Positions 1 through 10,116 of a stretch of 64,000 nucleotides of DNA are shown in pieces. The position numbers were made by a program, and so were the translations under genes. How positions within the stretch are numbered: position 1 is the first letter of the stretch; every line of letters starts with the position of its first letter. Origin of the DNA: Ligustrum vulgare (taxonomy: Eukaryota; Streptophyta; Magnoliopsida; Lamiales; Oleaceae); the NCBI GenBank assembly GCA_963555705.1, contig OY743171.1, positions 15,685,352 through 15,749,351 on the forward strand, read 5' to 3'. A model generated the notes under the pieces. That model was not told the origin of the DNA. It saw only the letters and a list, made by a program, of their open reading frames with translations, and searched no databases.

Positions 1-174
1 TTAAGCCAATGCGCCGAAGGATAGAATCATATTTTTGCTGCATATTGTCGAACTTATTTTTCCACTCTGACATGACTCGATCGGTCTCCCTCGTGATCAT
101 ATCTTTAACAGCATCTACTGACAACTGTCGGGCTTGCCATGTACATCTGTGATCGTGACATAAACACCATACCC
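1..174 (-). pseudogene. CACTA (En/Spm)-associated gene, distal fragment
   Basis: Read on the minus strand, this stretch is open in one frame and encodes a charged, probably coiled-coil segment (for example MSEWKNKFDN followed by MQQKYDSILRRIGL). Its other half lies at 3191-3545, and the LTR element at 175-3190 sits between them. If the element and one copy of the 5-bp duplication are removed, the reading frame of the 3191-3297 exon runs in and meets a TAG shortly afterwards. The coiled-coil segment is in a different frame, so there is at least one frameshift as well. The segment resembles the C-terminal region of plant En/Spm (Ptta) transposase-associated proteins. The family call rests mainly on the 3191-3297 part. 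It is non-functional and runs off the window edge. Confidence 0.45.
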
Positions 175-968
175 TGATGTGATCCGGACCCTCGACAATC
201 GGAGTCATAGCAGGCTTGACGGGAAAATATAAATATTCAAGCCAAAACAAGAATTCAACAGGTTCGACGAGCTTTGAAGATCAAACAGTGTCGAAAAGAA
301 CCGTAAAATTAAGCAGCTGACCTTTTACGGCCGTAAAAGTTGGAATCACGGCCGTAACGCAACTATCGCAATTTTTGGCAGAACATGACTTACGGCCGTA
401 ACAAATTCTTCACGGCCGTAACTTCGGTATCAACTTTGGACCAGAGAAGGGCTTACGGCCGTAAGCCTGGTATTTACGGCCGTGACGTATTAACGGATCA
501 GATTTTTCCCAGATTTTCGTATATTTTATTTCCTTTTCCTATTTTAGCTTTTTTAGGTTAGTTAGAATTCTATTTTGAGTAAATTAGCGATTAGGGTTTT
601 ATTTTGCTTATTTATACGCCTTTTTGATTCATTGTAAATTAAGACTTTGATGATTAAATAAAACAGAGATTGAATGTTTTTCAATTGTTTAATGTGTGGA
701 TTCACATTACAAACCCAAACTTATCAAGATTGATTATCTTGTGGCGTTAATCCCGAATTTATCAAATATTCGCGAGAATATTTGTGACGTTCAAATCAGA
801 GACTTATCAAGGAGATTGGGCAAATCCTTGTGGTGTTTCGAAAGTAGTGGTTCTTTATTCCGCATCGTCGAGCCATCGCGTCGTGAATATCGGGTCATGA
901 TTCATCCGTCCAACCACAACCTGAGTTCGGAACTTTCCGGCGTTTCTTCCGCGTTTCGAATCTCATCA
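175..968 (+). repeat. 5' LTR of the 3-kb element
   Basis: TG...CA termini, 794 bp. It carries six ACGGCCGT palindromes at 327-483 and a TATA-like TTTATAC at 611-617, so the palindromes lie in the probable U3 promoter. It ends immediately before the primer-binding site. Confidence 0.93.
327..483. promoter_or_regulatory. Six phased ACGGCCGT palindromes in the 5' LTR
   Basis: The 8-bp palindrome ACGGCCGT starts at 327, 348, 392, 412, 455 and 476, mostly extended to TTACGGCCGTAA. The steps are 21, 44, 20, 43 and 21 bp, close to two or four helical turns, so all sites would lie on roughly one face of the helix. The cluster ends about 130 bp upstream of a TATA-like box. The same cluster occurs in the 3' LTR at 2549-2705. 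I infer a binding array for a dimeric factor. The factor is unknown. Confidence 0.55.
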
Positions 969-970
969 TT

Positions 971-981
971 TGGTATCAGAG
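971..981 (+). other. Primer-binding site, initiator tRNA-Met
   Basis: TGGTATCAGAG lies 2 bp after the end of the 5' LTR. It is the standard complement of the 3' end of plant initiator tRNA-Met used by many LTR retrotransposons. Confidence 0.9.
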
Positions 982-1404
982 ATGGACTCTGAATTCAGGT
1001 TTTTCTATCCAGTTTGATTTTTATGTTTATCATCGAGTCCCATAAAAATCATCCATATCTTGTTGTTGAGTCTTTCTTTTCTTGATTTTCTTGTTCTTCG
1101 TGCCAGTAAATTTTTTCTTTTTTTGATCCATATAAAAATCCAACAAAATTCAAAAGTGTTTGTTTTGCTTAATTCTTATCCGAATTAAGTTCCGTTTGTT
1201 TTCTTGTGTTCGTTGTCGAATTTTCGGATTTATAAAAAATATATATATATATATATATATATTTTATTATTTTATTTATTCCGAAAATTCATCCTAAAAT
1301 TCAAAAAAAAAAAAAAAAGAGTCCATTCAAGAACCACTTTCTTGAATTTCTTGATCCTTTGTTTTCATTATTCTTTTTCTGTGTCCTTCCACATAAATTT
1401 TACA

Positions 1405-2207
1405 ATGTCCAATTCCTATGAAAACGCCAAAGACCGTATGTGGAGATTTTTGAATGAAGCTTTGGTTAGGTTGGATAAATTAGATGAAAGGGAAGGGAAA
1501 TCTAAAAAGGGGCGATCTCAAGCAAATCGTAGTGATGAAAGTCATTATAGGTGTGATCCTAAACCTAGGGATGGAGTTGGGGTTAAGAGAGGAGCTGAGA
1601 TTGATCCAAAAGCAATTTTGAAATTTCAAAAAGAAATTTATGAGGAAAGATTGAGGTGTGAACGGGAGGTAGAAAGAAAATATTTGGCTAAATTACAAAG
1701 GAAGGAGGAGAAACGAAAGGCGGTAATTAAATGGTTAGAAGAGAGTGAAAATCATGTTGAGCCTCGGGATATGAAAGTTGAAAAGAAGGAGGGAGGCTTG
1801 AGGTATGAATTAGTTGAAGAGACCCCGAACTTTGTGGTGGAGTTGAAAACGTGGAGTTATGTGAACAAACTCCAAAATATGATGAGGAATTAGAAGTTGG
1901 GGTAGAAATTCAAATTTTGAGCTTTGAATTGGTAGATCCACATTTGAATACCGTTGGGGGAGTGCATGAAATTAGTGATAAAAATCTGGAGGTAGAAGAT
2001 GTGGTCGAATTTGAAAGTAAAAATTTTGAAAATGTTGTTGAAAATGCAAAGGAAGAACGAGGTGAAGAGAAAGGCCTCGTGGTTCTTAAAAATGAAGTGG
2101 AGATGGTGGTTTATCATGAATACAAGGATCCATACCTTGTACCTCAAGAAGCTAACATGTCCCTCCCCATTCTATTTAATTCTTTCTTGCAGATTTCTTA
2201 CATTTGA
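1405..2207 (+). pseudogene. Internal ORF of the 3-kb LTR element, charged coiled-coil protein, frameshifted
   Basis: The first reading frame starts at the ATG at 1405 (MSNSYENAKDRMWRFLNEAL) and stops at 1893 after 162 residues. I chose this start because the upstream extension is translated poly-T/poly-A and TA-repeat sequence. A second frame, open from about 1845 to 2207, continues the same strongly acidic and basic composition (for example DEELEVGVEI and ENAKEERGEEKG). This suggests one original protein of roughly 260 residues broken by a frameshift near 1845-1855. Residues about 75-120 are rich in Lys, Glu and Arg and look like a coiled coil. I see no CCHC knuckle, protease or polymerase motif, so it may be a Gag-like or element-specific protein. 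I do not recognise the family. Confidence 0.5.
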
Positions 2208-2396
2208 TAGCTTGAGTCACACCAATCATGGAAATTCAAGCTCGAGCTTCAATCCATTCATGTAACCCAAGTTGCAAAATACTATTGGTCATCCCATTGG
2301 CATGGAAGCAATAATTTTCCGTTTGATCCAGGGGGAGCAGTTGCATTCATGAACAAAGCTATGATTCGGGACGAATCATCCTAAAGAAGGAGGATA

Positions 2397-3190
2397 TGAT
2401 GTGATCCGGACCCTCGACAATCGGAGTCATAGTAGGCTTGACGGGAAAATATAAATATTCAAGCCAAAACAAGAATTCAACAGGTTCGACGAGCTTTGAA
2501 GATCAAACAGTGTCGAAAAGAACCGTAAAATTAAGCAGCTGACCTTTTACGGCCGTAAAAGTTGGAATCACGGCCGTAACGCAACTATCGCAATTTTTGG
2601 CAGAACATGACTTACGGCCGTAACAAATTCTTCACGGCCGTAACTTCGGTATCAACTTTGGACCAGAGAAGGGCTTACGGCCGTAAGCCTGGTATTTACG
2701 GCCGTGACGTATTAACGGATCAGATTTTTCCCAGATTTTCGTATATTTTATTTCCTTTTCCTATTTTAGCTATTTTAGGTTAGTTAGAATTCTATTTTGA
2801 GTAAATTAGCGATTAGGGTTTTATTTTGCTTATTTATACGCCTTTTTGATTCATTGTAAATTAAGACTTTGATGATTAAATAAAATAGAGATTGAATGTT
2901 TTTCAATTGTTTAATGTGTGAATTCACATTACAAACCCAAACTTATCAAGATTGATTATCTTGTGGCGTTAATCCCGAATTTATCAAATATTCGCGAGAA
3001 TATTTGTGGCGTTCAAATCAGAGACTTATCAAGGAGATTGGGCAAATCCTTGTGGTGTTTCAAAAGTAGTGGTTCTTTATTCCGCATCGTCGAGCCATCG
3101 CGTCGTGAATATCGGGTCATGATTCATCCGTCCAACCACAACCTGAGTTCGAAACTTTTCGGCGTTTCTTCCGCGCTTCGAATCTCATCA
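2397..3190 (+). repeat. 3' LTR of the 3-kb element
   Basis: 794 bp, the same length as the 5' LTR, with about nine substitutions by eye. The six palindromes are present at the same offsets (2549-2705). It is followed by the target duplication TACCC at 3191-3195. Confidence 0.93.
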
Positions 3191-3545
3191 TACCCCCTCA
3201 CCCGTCCAAGATGCTCCTCCTTCCCAAGGACTTCAGATAAGAAATCACGGTGTCTATTTGGGACAAATATCCCTTGAGTGGCTTCCTCTTTTTCAATCTG
3301 TTCCAAAAGAAAAAAAGTGATAATTTAATATAAGTATACTTCAGTAAATTTTAATTCACTATATGAAAAAATAGGAGGCTATACTTACAATTTTTTCATA
3401 CACCTCCCTCATTTTCTCGTTGGGGATCTAATATGTTCCATCGTCTTTCTTCTTAGACCTTGCTCTAACTCAATCTAAACTGCGAAAATTTCGACAGAAT
3501 CTCTCCTATAAATTGGACTTAGCCAACCTGTAGGGGCAATCAAAA
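3191..3545 (-). pseudogene. CACTA (En/Spm)-associated gene, proximal exons
   Basis: On the minus strand an exon covering about 3545-3389 ends at a GTAAG donor, and a second exon starts after an AG acceptor at 3297. The 91-bp intron keeps both splice signals. The second exon contains FLSEVLGKEEHLGRVRG, which matches the conserved 'LTEALGT.EH.GRVRG' segment of plant En/Spm transposase-associated proteins. The first exon contains IPNEKMREVYEKI but has an in-frame TAG just before it. Beyond the exon the sequence continues at 174-1 after the inserted LTR element. The stop, the downstream frameshift and the insertion make this a pseudogene. It may belong to the same CACTA element as the subterminal repeats at 4345-4525. 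Confidence 0.55.
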
Positions 3546-4012
3546 TTTCACAATAACACCAAAACATTCAATCTCAACATATCCAAAACTCAAACACAAC
3601 TTTAGTCAAATTTCAACATCATCAACTACTTCAAAATTAATCCAACAACAATTCTCAACTCATCAACATCAAAGGTCTATAATCAATTGTATATTTTAAA
3701 AAAAAATAACATTCTAAAATTTCATTAAAACTCCAACAATTCAAAAATTGCAATAAATCCATCTACTAACTTAAAATCAACAATCTAAAATCAACATTTG
3801 AACTAAACTAATAAAAAGTCATTTAAACACACACACACACACACACACACATGTGTGTATATATATATTAAACACATAAATATATATATATATATACATA
3901 AGTATACATATAAATATAAATATATATAAACATAAATTTAACATAACATATATATACACACACATTTATTTATATTATATGTTATTTACATATATACACA
4001 TAAAGATATATG

Positions 4013-4056
<44 letters not shown>

Positions 4057-4110
4057 TTACACACACACATTTATACATATTTCTCATAACATATATAAAC
4101 ATAAAAATAT
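3546..4110. repeat. AT-rich low-complexity stretch with AC and TA microsatellites
   Basis: Contains an AC run near 3828-3850, several TA runs, and a longer AC run of about 18 units at 4015-4052. No gene is visible. Confidence 0.8.
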
Positions 4111-4344
4111 AGCAATGTATATCTATATAACCTTAAAACCAAGGGAGGCGGCGGCGGCATGGCGTAAATGAGAGAGAGGAGGAGGCGGCGTGGTGAAAAT
4201 GAGAGAGAGGCGACTGCGCAGCGAGGGTTGGGGAGGGTTTGAGTGAAAGAAAGAGTGAAGAGAGGCGGGTTTGAGTGAAAGAGAGAGTGAAGAGAGAAAG
4301 TGACAGAAAAGATAGAAAAAGAGAAGAGATCTGGATAAAATTTT

Positions 4345-4525
4345 AAACAATAGGAACCAACGCATATTGTTATAACAACTATATGCGTCGGTTCTTAACA
4401 CAAGAACCGACGCATAAAATTTGACGCATATACTTAATTTTATGCGTTGGTTTTGAATACAAAATCGACTCTTTTTGTCAATGCACACTATATGCGTCGG
4501 TTTCGGGTAGGAAACGACGCATATT
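4345..4525. repeat. Cluster of ACCGACGCATA motifs, CACTA-like subterminal repeats
   Basis: Seven copies of a 10-12 bp motif related to AACCGACGCATA occur in both orientations within 180 bp (around 4348, 4382, 4404, 4421, 4439, 4488 and 4509). Clusters of short motifs in both orientations are typical of the subterminal regions of CACTA transposons, where the element protein binds. A CACTA-type gene fragment lies just to the left. I do not see a clear CACTA terminus to the right. Confidence 0.45.
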
Positions 4526-4559
4526 CTCATCACATATTTACAAAAATGCCACCGCCATT

Positions 4560-6490
4560 TTGATAAACGTCAATTTTCCAAAAAAGAGATGTAAAATACT
4601 TATTTGTTTGGTCTAATTTGTACTAGATTGGTTTGCAATTTTAAAGTGTATTACATTTTTTTTTTCTATTGAACCATTCACTTTAAAATATTAGGGATAA
4701 ATTAAATAAAGATCTCATGATTTTATACAAAGATATGCAAGCCAAAATATTTTCACTACATGTATCGATACTTATGTATCGAGTATCGATACATATAAAA
4801 CTGATATTAACTTGGACATTTAGAGATAAATACTGCATATTCCTGAAACTTGATTTTTAATTATTTGGCGTAATTTATATATCAAATCAAAAACTAGGAT
4901 TTAACCAACCTTTTCTGCATGTCTCGATACATGTAAATCAATCATTATTTCCTGCATTTTTAAAATTGGTACCAAACTTTGTTAAACATAACTATATCAT
5001 ATGTATCAATACATACATTGAAAACAGTTTATAAAAAACACATAATTTACATAGTTTCTTATTTTTCACATAACTTATACGGGATTTTATATCATTCAAA
5101 ATTAATCCCATATTTCTATTCAAACATACTTATATATTAGTAAAAGTATTAGTATCAGTATCAGTATCAGTATGTAAGAGTTCAAAAGTGTGAATGTCAA
5201 AATATTCCGTTTTGACCTTAGTGTACTTGTAGCAGTAGAGGGTCGGATACTCAGGCGAGTAGCTCCAAGTCTCCGTCTCAGTGATATACATGTATTTCTA
5301 CTCATCTTTTGAAAGTTTCCACCTGGTCAATGTTGCTTTAAAAATACTGCATTTGAGCATCTGCAAATTTTGAAACATGGATACAAAGTATTAAGCAAAT
5401 AAAAAAATTTCCTTTTTAAAATATGATTTTGTGAGGGGCCCGTATTACAAGTCAAGTGTTATCCCGAGCATGCAATATTTCAAACAGGATTTAAAATCCT
5501 GATACAAGCATGTTATTAGACATATATTTCAAGCAGGGAGAATTCCTCGTTGTTCAAGCATAACCATAATATGGCACATACATCAACATAAGCGTCATGA
5601 GACGTAATAATAAGCGGAATAACATAATAATTGTAATAATGCAACAGAATCTTTTAACAAGACACAAACAAGTGATAAAACATCAAGATAATTGCACGAA
5701 GTAGCATTTAAGACCAATTACAAAATGCAGTGTTACTTACCCTGTTTGAGACTTGAAAACACGAAAGAAATCAAAGATCAAACTTCAATTTTTTTCTAAA
5801 AAATGGTTAAAGTATCGATACATGTTCAGATACTTGTTCTTCATGTTTTGATACATGATGAATTGTTTCTGCAACTGATCTTTGATTTTTTAAAATCACA
5901 TAATTTATTTTTGTTTAACACTCCAAGATCATTGCAGAACATCATAGAACATGTTAGGACTCTAACATGATCTTAACATATATCATTTCAAGCTAAAAAT
6001 CAAATTTCACAAACTACCTTTGAAACTTGAAGGTTAGAGTTTTGATCTTTGGTTCTACGTTTTTACAGAAATGCATGAGTGATTTGAGGTGTATGTAAGG
6101 TTTAGGAGTGATCCTACTACTTATACACGAATTCCAGCCAAGAAATCTGATAATCTCCATTAAAAGAAAATCTTTTTTAGCCTAATCATTACCATAATCC
6201 TAGGTTGATGAGTAAGAGAAGTTAGAAGCAGGTGGTGTAACCTTGCATGGTCTTGCCCTCTTCATGTCCGACAGGTGGCACCACTTAATTGGTTGAATAA
6301 GATCAACCAAATCACAACTCAAAAACATGTAAACCCTAACTGGGGTTTTCACATGCGTTGATACATGTTCTATATGTATCGATATATGAATTAGGGTTTC
6401 TAAAATAGTTAATTTCTTGAAAATTGGGAAAAATAGTGGATCGTTACATACATAATTTAAAAGTAAATATATGATTGTGTGTAATCGCCC
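4560..6490. repeat. LTR-like remnant with recurrent GTATCGATACAT motifs
   Basis: No coding sequence is visible. The motif GTATCGATACAT and close variants recur near 4760, 4785, 4922, 5001, 5811, 5851, 6358 and 6375. Tandem GTATCA units occur near 5145-5173. GGGGCCCGTATTACA (5437-5451), GGATCGTTACA (read on the minus strand as TGTAACGATCC, 6438-6448) and TGTAATCGCCCCCC (6480) resemble gypsy LTR ends, but I could not pair them into one element or settle its orientation. Confidence 0.3.
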
Positions 6491-6659
6491 CCCAAAAATA
6501 TTATTTTTTAAATTTAAAAACATGTTTTTATTTATTTATTTGGTTAATTTACTAAATACAAAATAAACAACAATAGAGAAATTTTGAAATTTGAACATTA
6601 TCTGTTAAGTGAGAGAGATGATATTCAAGTTAAAATAATTGTAATATATCTTGTATTTT

Positions 6660-8700
6660 ATAGAGAAAAATATAAATATATAATTGAAAATTATTTATTG
6701 AATAAATTGTAAAGATACAATGCCCAACAAAAATAACACAATGAAAAAAAAAAACTTGTTTATACAAATTATGGATAATTTATAATTTTCTTTCTCCCTA
6801 TAAGATTTCTTACTTGATCTAATATCCTTGTATGAATTGCATAAATTTTCTTAGTACAAAATGAAATAAAATAGGCAAGTAACTTGAATGCATAAATAGT
6901 GCATTCATATACAATAAAAAATACCCAAAAGTTAAAACATAAAGTTTTGACTTGCATATTGTTTTTAACAGCTAATTGTTCATTATCTAATTTTCTTATT
7001 CTATTTAGGTGAAATAAGATCTGGACATATTTGATTACTAAAACTCGAGCTTACAGTTGATTAATTCCCAAAAGTTGAAAGTTTTATAATTCTCAATCCG
7101 TGAAATGAAATAAAGCGGGTAATAGACATCCACATATTTAATTTATCAACTTCTCGAATATAACTATAAGAATTGATACTAATTATCTTAATGCAATAAT
7201 TGATATTTAAATATATTAATCAAATATTTCATTTCATTACATGTAAAAAAGCAAATACATTACGACCAAAATTTACGAAACATTTTTAAAAAAAAAAGTA
7301 CTCAAACTTAAATAAAATGATATAGTTTTTTAAACTTACACATGACAAACTTATATGCAGGCTTATATTTAAATGAATGTAACAAATAAGCAATATGAAA
7401 TATAAATTTTAATTAAATTTTATTGAATATATACTGCAAATACAATTAACTTTATATACTATATATATATATATAAATGATGGCTTAATTCATAAGACAT
7501 AAGATTTCATCACTTATTCATATAAAATTGATTCTTCAAAAATAATTTTTTTTCAATGTTCATTCTCAATCACACATTATTTAAAAACTCATTCTTCATA
7601 ATTCCACATACTATTTTTTAACTACACATTCTAAGAAAAAAATCACTTTCAACTTTTATTTTTAACCACTCAATTGATTGATTTGACAATTATTTTATTT
7701 TTATGCCACTTTTCTTCATTTTCAACCGTACATTTAAAATTATTTTTATATATAGTCTCTATAAAACATACTCTTATTCAATGATTTCTAATGTAACGTG
7801 ACATTTTATTTTTCACCAATAGTCAAAAGGTCATGTTACCAAAAAAGAAAGACCAGTTTTGTGCATCTTAAATAAACGTGCTCACCATATTTTATTTTTA
7901 AATAGAATGAGTTTGCTAACATCTTATATTTTTATTTTTTATAAGATTCAATGAATTAATTGTTAAAGTCTGTAGTATATATTTTAGAAATTAACGTTAT
8001 TTTGAATTTATTATAAAATTAAAAATAGATAAATGAACTAAATGAGTTAGACTCAGTTTGGTAAAAGTTTGTTTATAAACAGTGATATGTGAACATTTCG
8101 TTAGTCCATTTTCTTTAAAAGTAAAAAATGGTGAGAGAAAATTTTTTACCAATCGAAATTGTTGACTTAAAAAAATGGTCGAATGAGATGTTGCCATGTG
8201 ACTGTTTATAAACAAAATTTATTAACAATCTTTTACCAAACAAAGACTAAACTAATAAAATTAATTCCAAAATGACCAATGAGTTTATTGAAACATAAAG
8301 TTTTAGAATTTAATTGAATTTACTTAGAAAGATCATATATTTATTATTTCTTTTAGTTTGATAAGAAAAATATTCAAAATTAATCATTTATATCAAATTG
8401 AACTTAGGTAAGAAATAATAGGTATCATTTCAGGACTCAAATGAGATAAACTAAAAAGATTAGACATTGAAAAAAGTAAAATGTATAAGTAAAACTTTTA
8501 TCATTAGTATTTGAGTCAATTTTACAACTGATATGTATAGAGTTTGCTTTCATTTGTTAACTCGTATTAAACTTCTAATTGAGATCTTGAATTTGACACT
8601 CATATTACACACTCATATTACATATTTTTCGATTTCAAAATATTATAATAATTATTAAAAGAATAAAAATAATATACAATTTGATTTTTTTTTAATAAAT
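6660..8700 (+). repeat. Dispersed AT-rich repeat, copy 1
   Basis: This non-coding stretch matches 42550-44100 in the same orientation over most of its length. Shared landmarks include CAACAAAAATAACACAAT (6724), the segment around 6780-6900, TAAGACATAAGA (near 7493), and the block around 8280-8420. Copy 1 additionally carries the MITE at 8050-8247. Copy 2 has a possible Helitron-type end, so the family may be a non-autonomous Helitron. Confidence 0.7.
8050..8247. mobile_element. MITE, about 200 bp, long terminal inverted repeats
   Basis: The left end (CAGTTTGGTAAAAG, then TTTGTTTATAAACAG) is the inverse of the right end (CTGTTTATAAACAAA, then CTTTTACCAAACAAAG). The GTTTGGTAAA terminus fits the Tourist/PIF group seen elsewhere in the window. 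The target duplication is unclear. The element is absent from the corresponding part of the second repeat copy near 43655. Confidence 0.65.
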
Positions 8701-8867
8701 GTTTTATTTTTCACACCTCCATAAATTATTTATTAAATGTCATATGTAAATTAATTTTGCATTAATTGAATTTTCCTAATTCAGTTATTAAAATAAGTTG
8801 ATAAATTACAAAATATTCTAAAATGACTGGCAAAAATAGGTGAAAAATTGTGTGTGAATTTATGTGA

Positions 8868-8911
8868 CGACGACGACAACAACAACAATAATAATAATAA
8901 TAATAATAATC
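8868..8911. repeat. Compound microsatellite (GAC)(AAC)(AAT)
   Basis: GAC units pass into AAC and then AAT units, as expected from successive point mutation within one trinucleotide run. The interval 8700-9300 is otherwise AT-rich with nothing recognisable. Confidence 0.8.
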
Positions 8912-9306
8912 TATACATATATGTAATAATAAGATAATCGTTACCATTTTACGCACATAGTTTCCCTTCCAAATTAACTTTCTAAATTGGGGTATACATA
9001 TACACATATATAATAATATGATAACCTTCACCATTTTAAGCACATAGTTTCCCTCCTAAATTAACTTTCTAAATCAAGAAACTTTTTTGTCAAAAACAAG
9101 CAAGAAAAAGTGCATTAAATGTTTTGAGTACTATGCAATCATTTATTTTCAATTAAAAAAATATTGTTATTACTTAATATATATATATATTAAAAAGACG
9201 CATGATACACTGGAGGATTGGTGAGAAAATCGACAACTTTTCAACAAAAATCACAAATAAAAATAAATCAAATTTAATATAAAAAATTTAATTAAGTGCC
9301 AAATTA

Positions 9307-9457
9307 TGGATTCGTTTGGTAATACTGTACTGATTTATAAACTGGTTTATTTATGATTTTGAGATAAAATGTGTGGTTGAAAAGTGGAGAGAAAGAATTT
9401 GAATGGTTTGAAAGTGGTTTGGGAAACCGGTTTATAAACCGTTTACCAAACGATCAC
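9307..9457. mobile_element. Tourist-like MITE
   Basis: Inverted ends (TCGTTTGGTAA and TTACCAAACGA), with TTA on both sides as a possible 3-bp duplication. The interior has the family core AAATGTGTGGTTGAAAAGTG with GGAGAGAAAG. It was probably mobilised by a PIF/Harbinger transposase. Confidence 0.6.
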
Positions 9458-9632
9458 TTAAGACACATGATACACTGGGGGATTTTTTTTTTTTTTTTTT
9501 TTGCCCTTTTTAAAATTTCAAATTCTATAATATTTTGTGATAAAATGTTATTTGTAATATATTTTTTATTTAATATAATTATATAATCAACATATTTTAA
9601 TAAAATTTAAATCATTATCAGGTTAAAATCAC

Positions 9633-9658
9633 GTGCATCGCACTATAGAAAATACTAG
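9633..9658 (+). mobile_element. Helitron-type 3' terminus
   Basis: A short hairpin (GTGC ATC GCAC, 9633-9643) is followed 11 nt later by CTAG and then T, the canonical Helitron 3' arrangement. The 5' end was not located. Confidence 0.45.
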
Positions 9659-10116
9659 TAATAATAATAATAATAAGATAAAGATTTTAAGCTCATCCAA
9701 ATGTCCATATTCACTCTTCATTAATGGGCGAAACTTCTATAACACATTCTCGAACACGCCTTTAAGGAATATATTCTCAAATCAAAACTCCGTACGATCA
9801 AAAAAATTAAAATAAAAAAAATAATCTCAAAACTCCAACCGCGTAAATTAAAACAATCCAAGAAACTCCCTCCTCAGTCGCCGCTTTCGGAAACTACACC
9901 TGAATCTTCCTACAACGAGTCCGCGTTTTACACGCCTTCGTCTTCTTGCAACCACCCCACCACTTTGCTAAATCGTTTGCAATGCATATATGTATATATC
10001 ACTCTTAATCCCATTATTTCCCTATTCATTGATTGACTCCATTAAAACAAAACTCTTCTGTGTTCACATTCCCGTTCAGACATCTTTTTTCACAAACATT
10101 TTCACACTGTTATTTC

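Larger units (their letters stand above)
175..3190 (+). mobile_element. Complete non-autonomous LTR retrotransposon, 3.0 kb
   Basis: Two 794-bp direct repeats (175-968 and 2397-3190) start TGATGTG and end CTCATCA. They are flanked by a perfect 5-bp target duplication TACCC (170-174 and 3191-3195). A binding site for initiator tRNA-Met follows the first LTR, and a purine tract (AAAGAAGGAGGA) ends 2 bp before the second. The internal region is only about 1.4 kb. It encodes a small charged protein and no protease, reverse transcriptase or integrase. Just before the purine tract one frame reads FGTNHPKEGGYD, which resembles the degenerate C-terminus of Ty3/gypsy polyproteins, so I infer a derivative deleted for most of pol. 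By eye the LTRs differ at only about nine positions, which points to a recent insertion. It must be moved by proteins supplied from elsewhere. Confidence 0.93.

Noticed and set aside
696..3277. Paired frames in the LTRs of the 3-kb element (M(D/N)SHYKPKLIK...)
   Set aside because: LTR sequence in both copies, running across the LTR end in each. Not a plausible gene.
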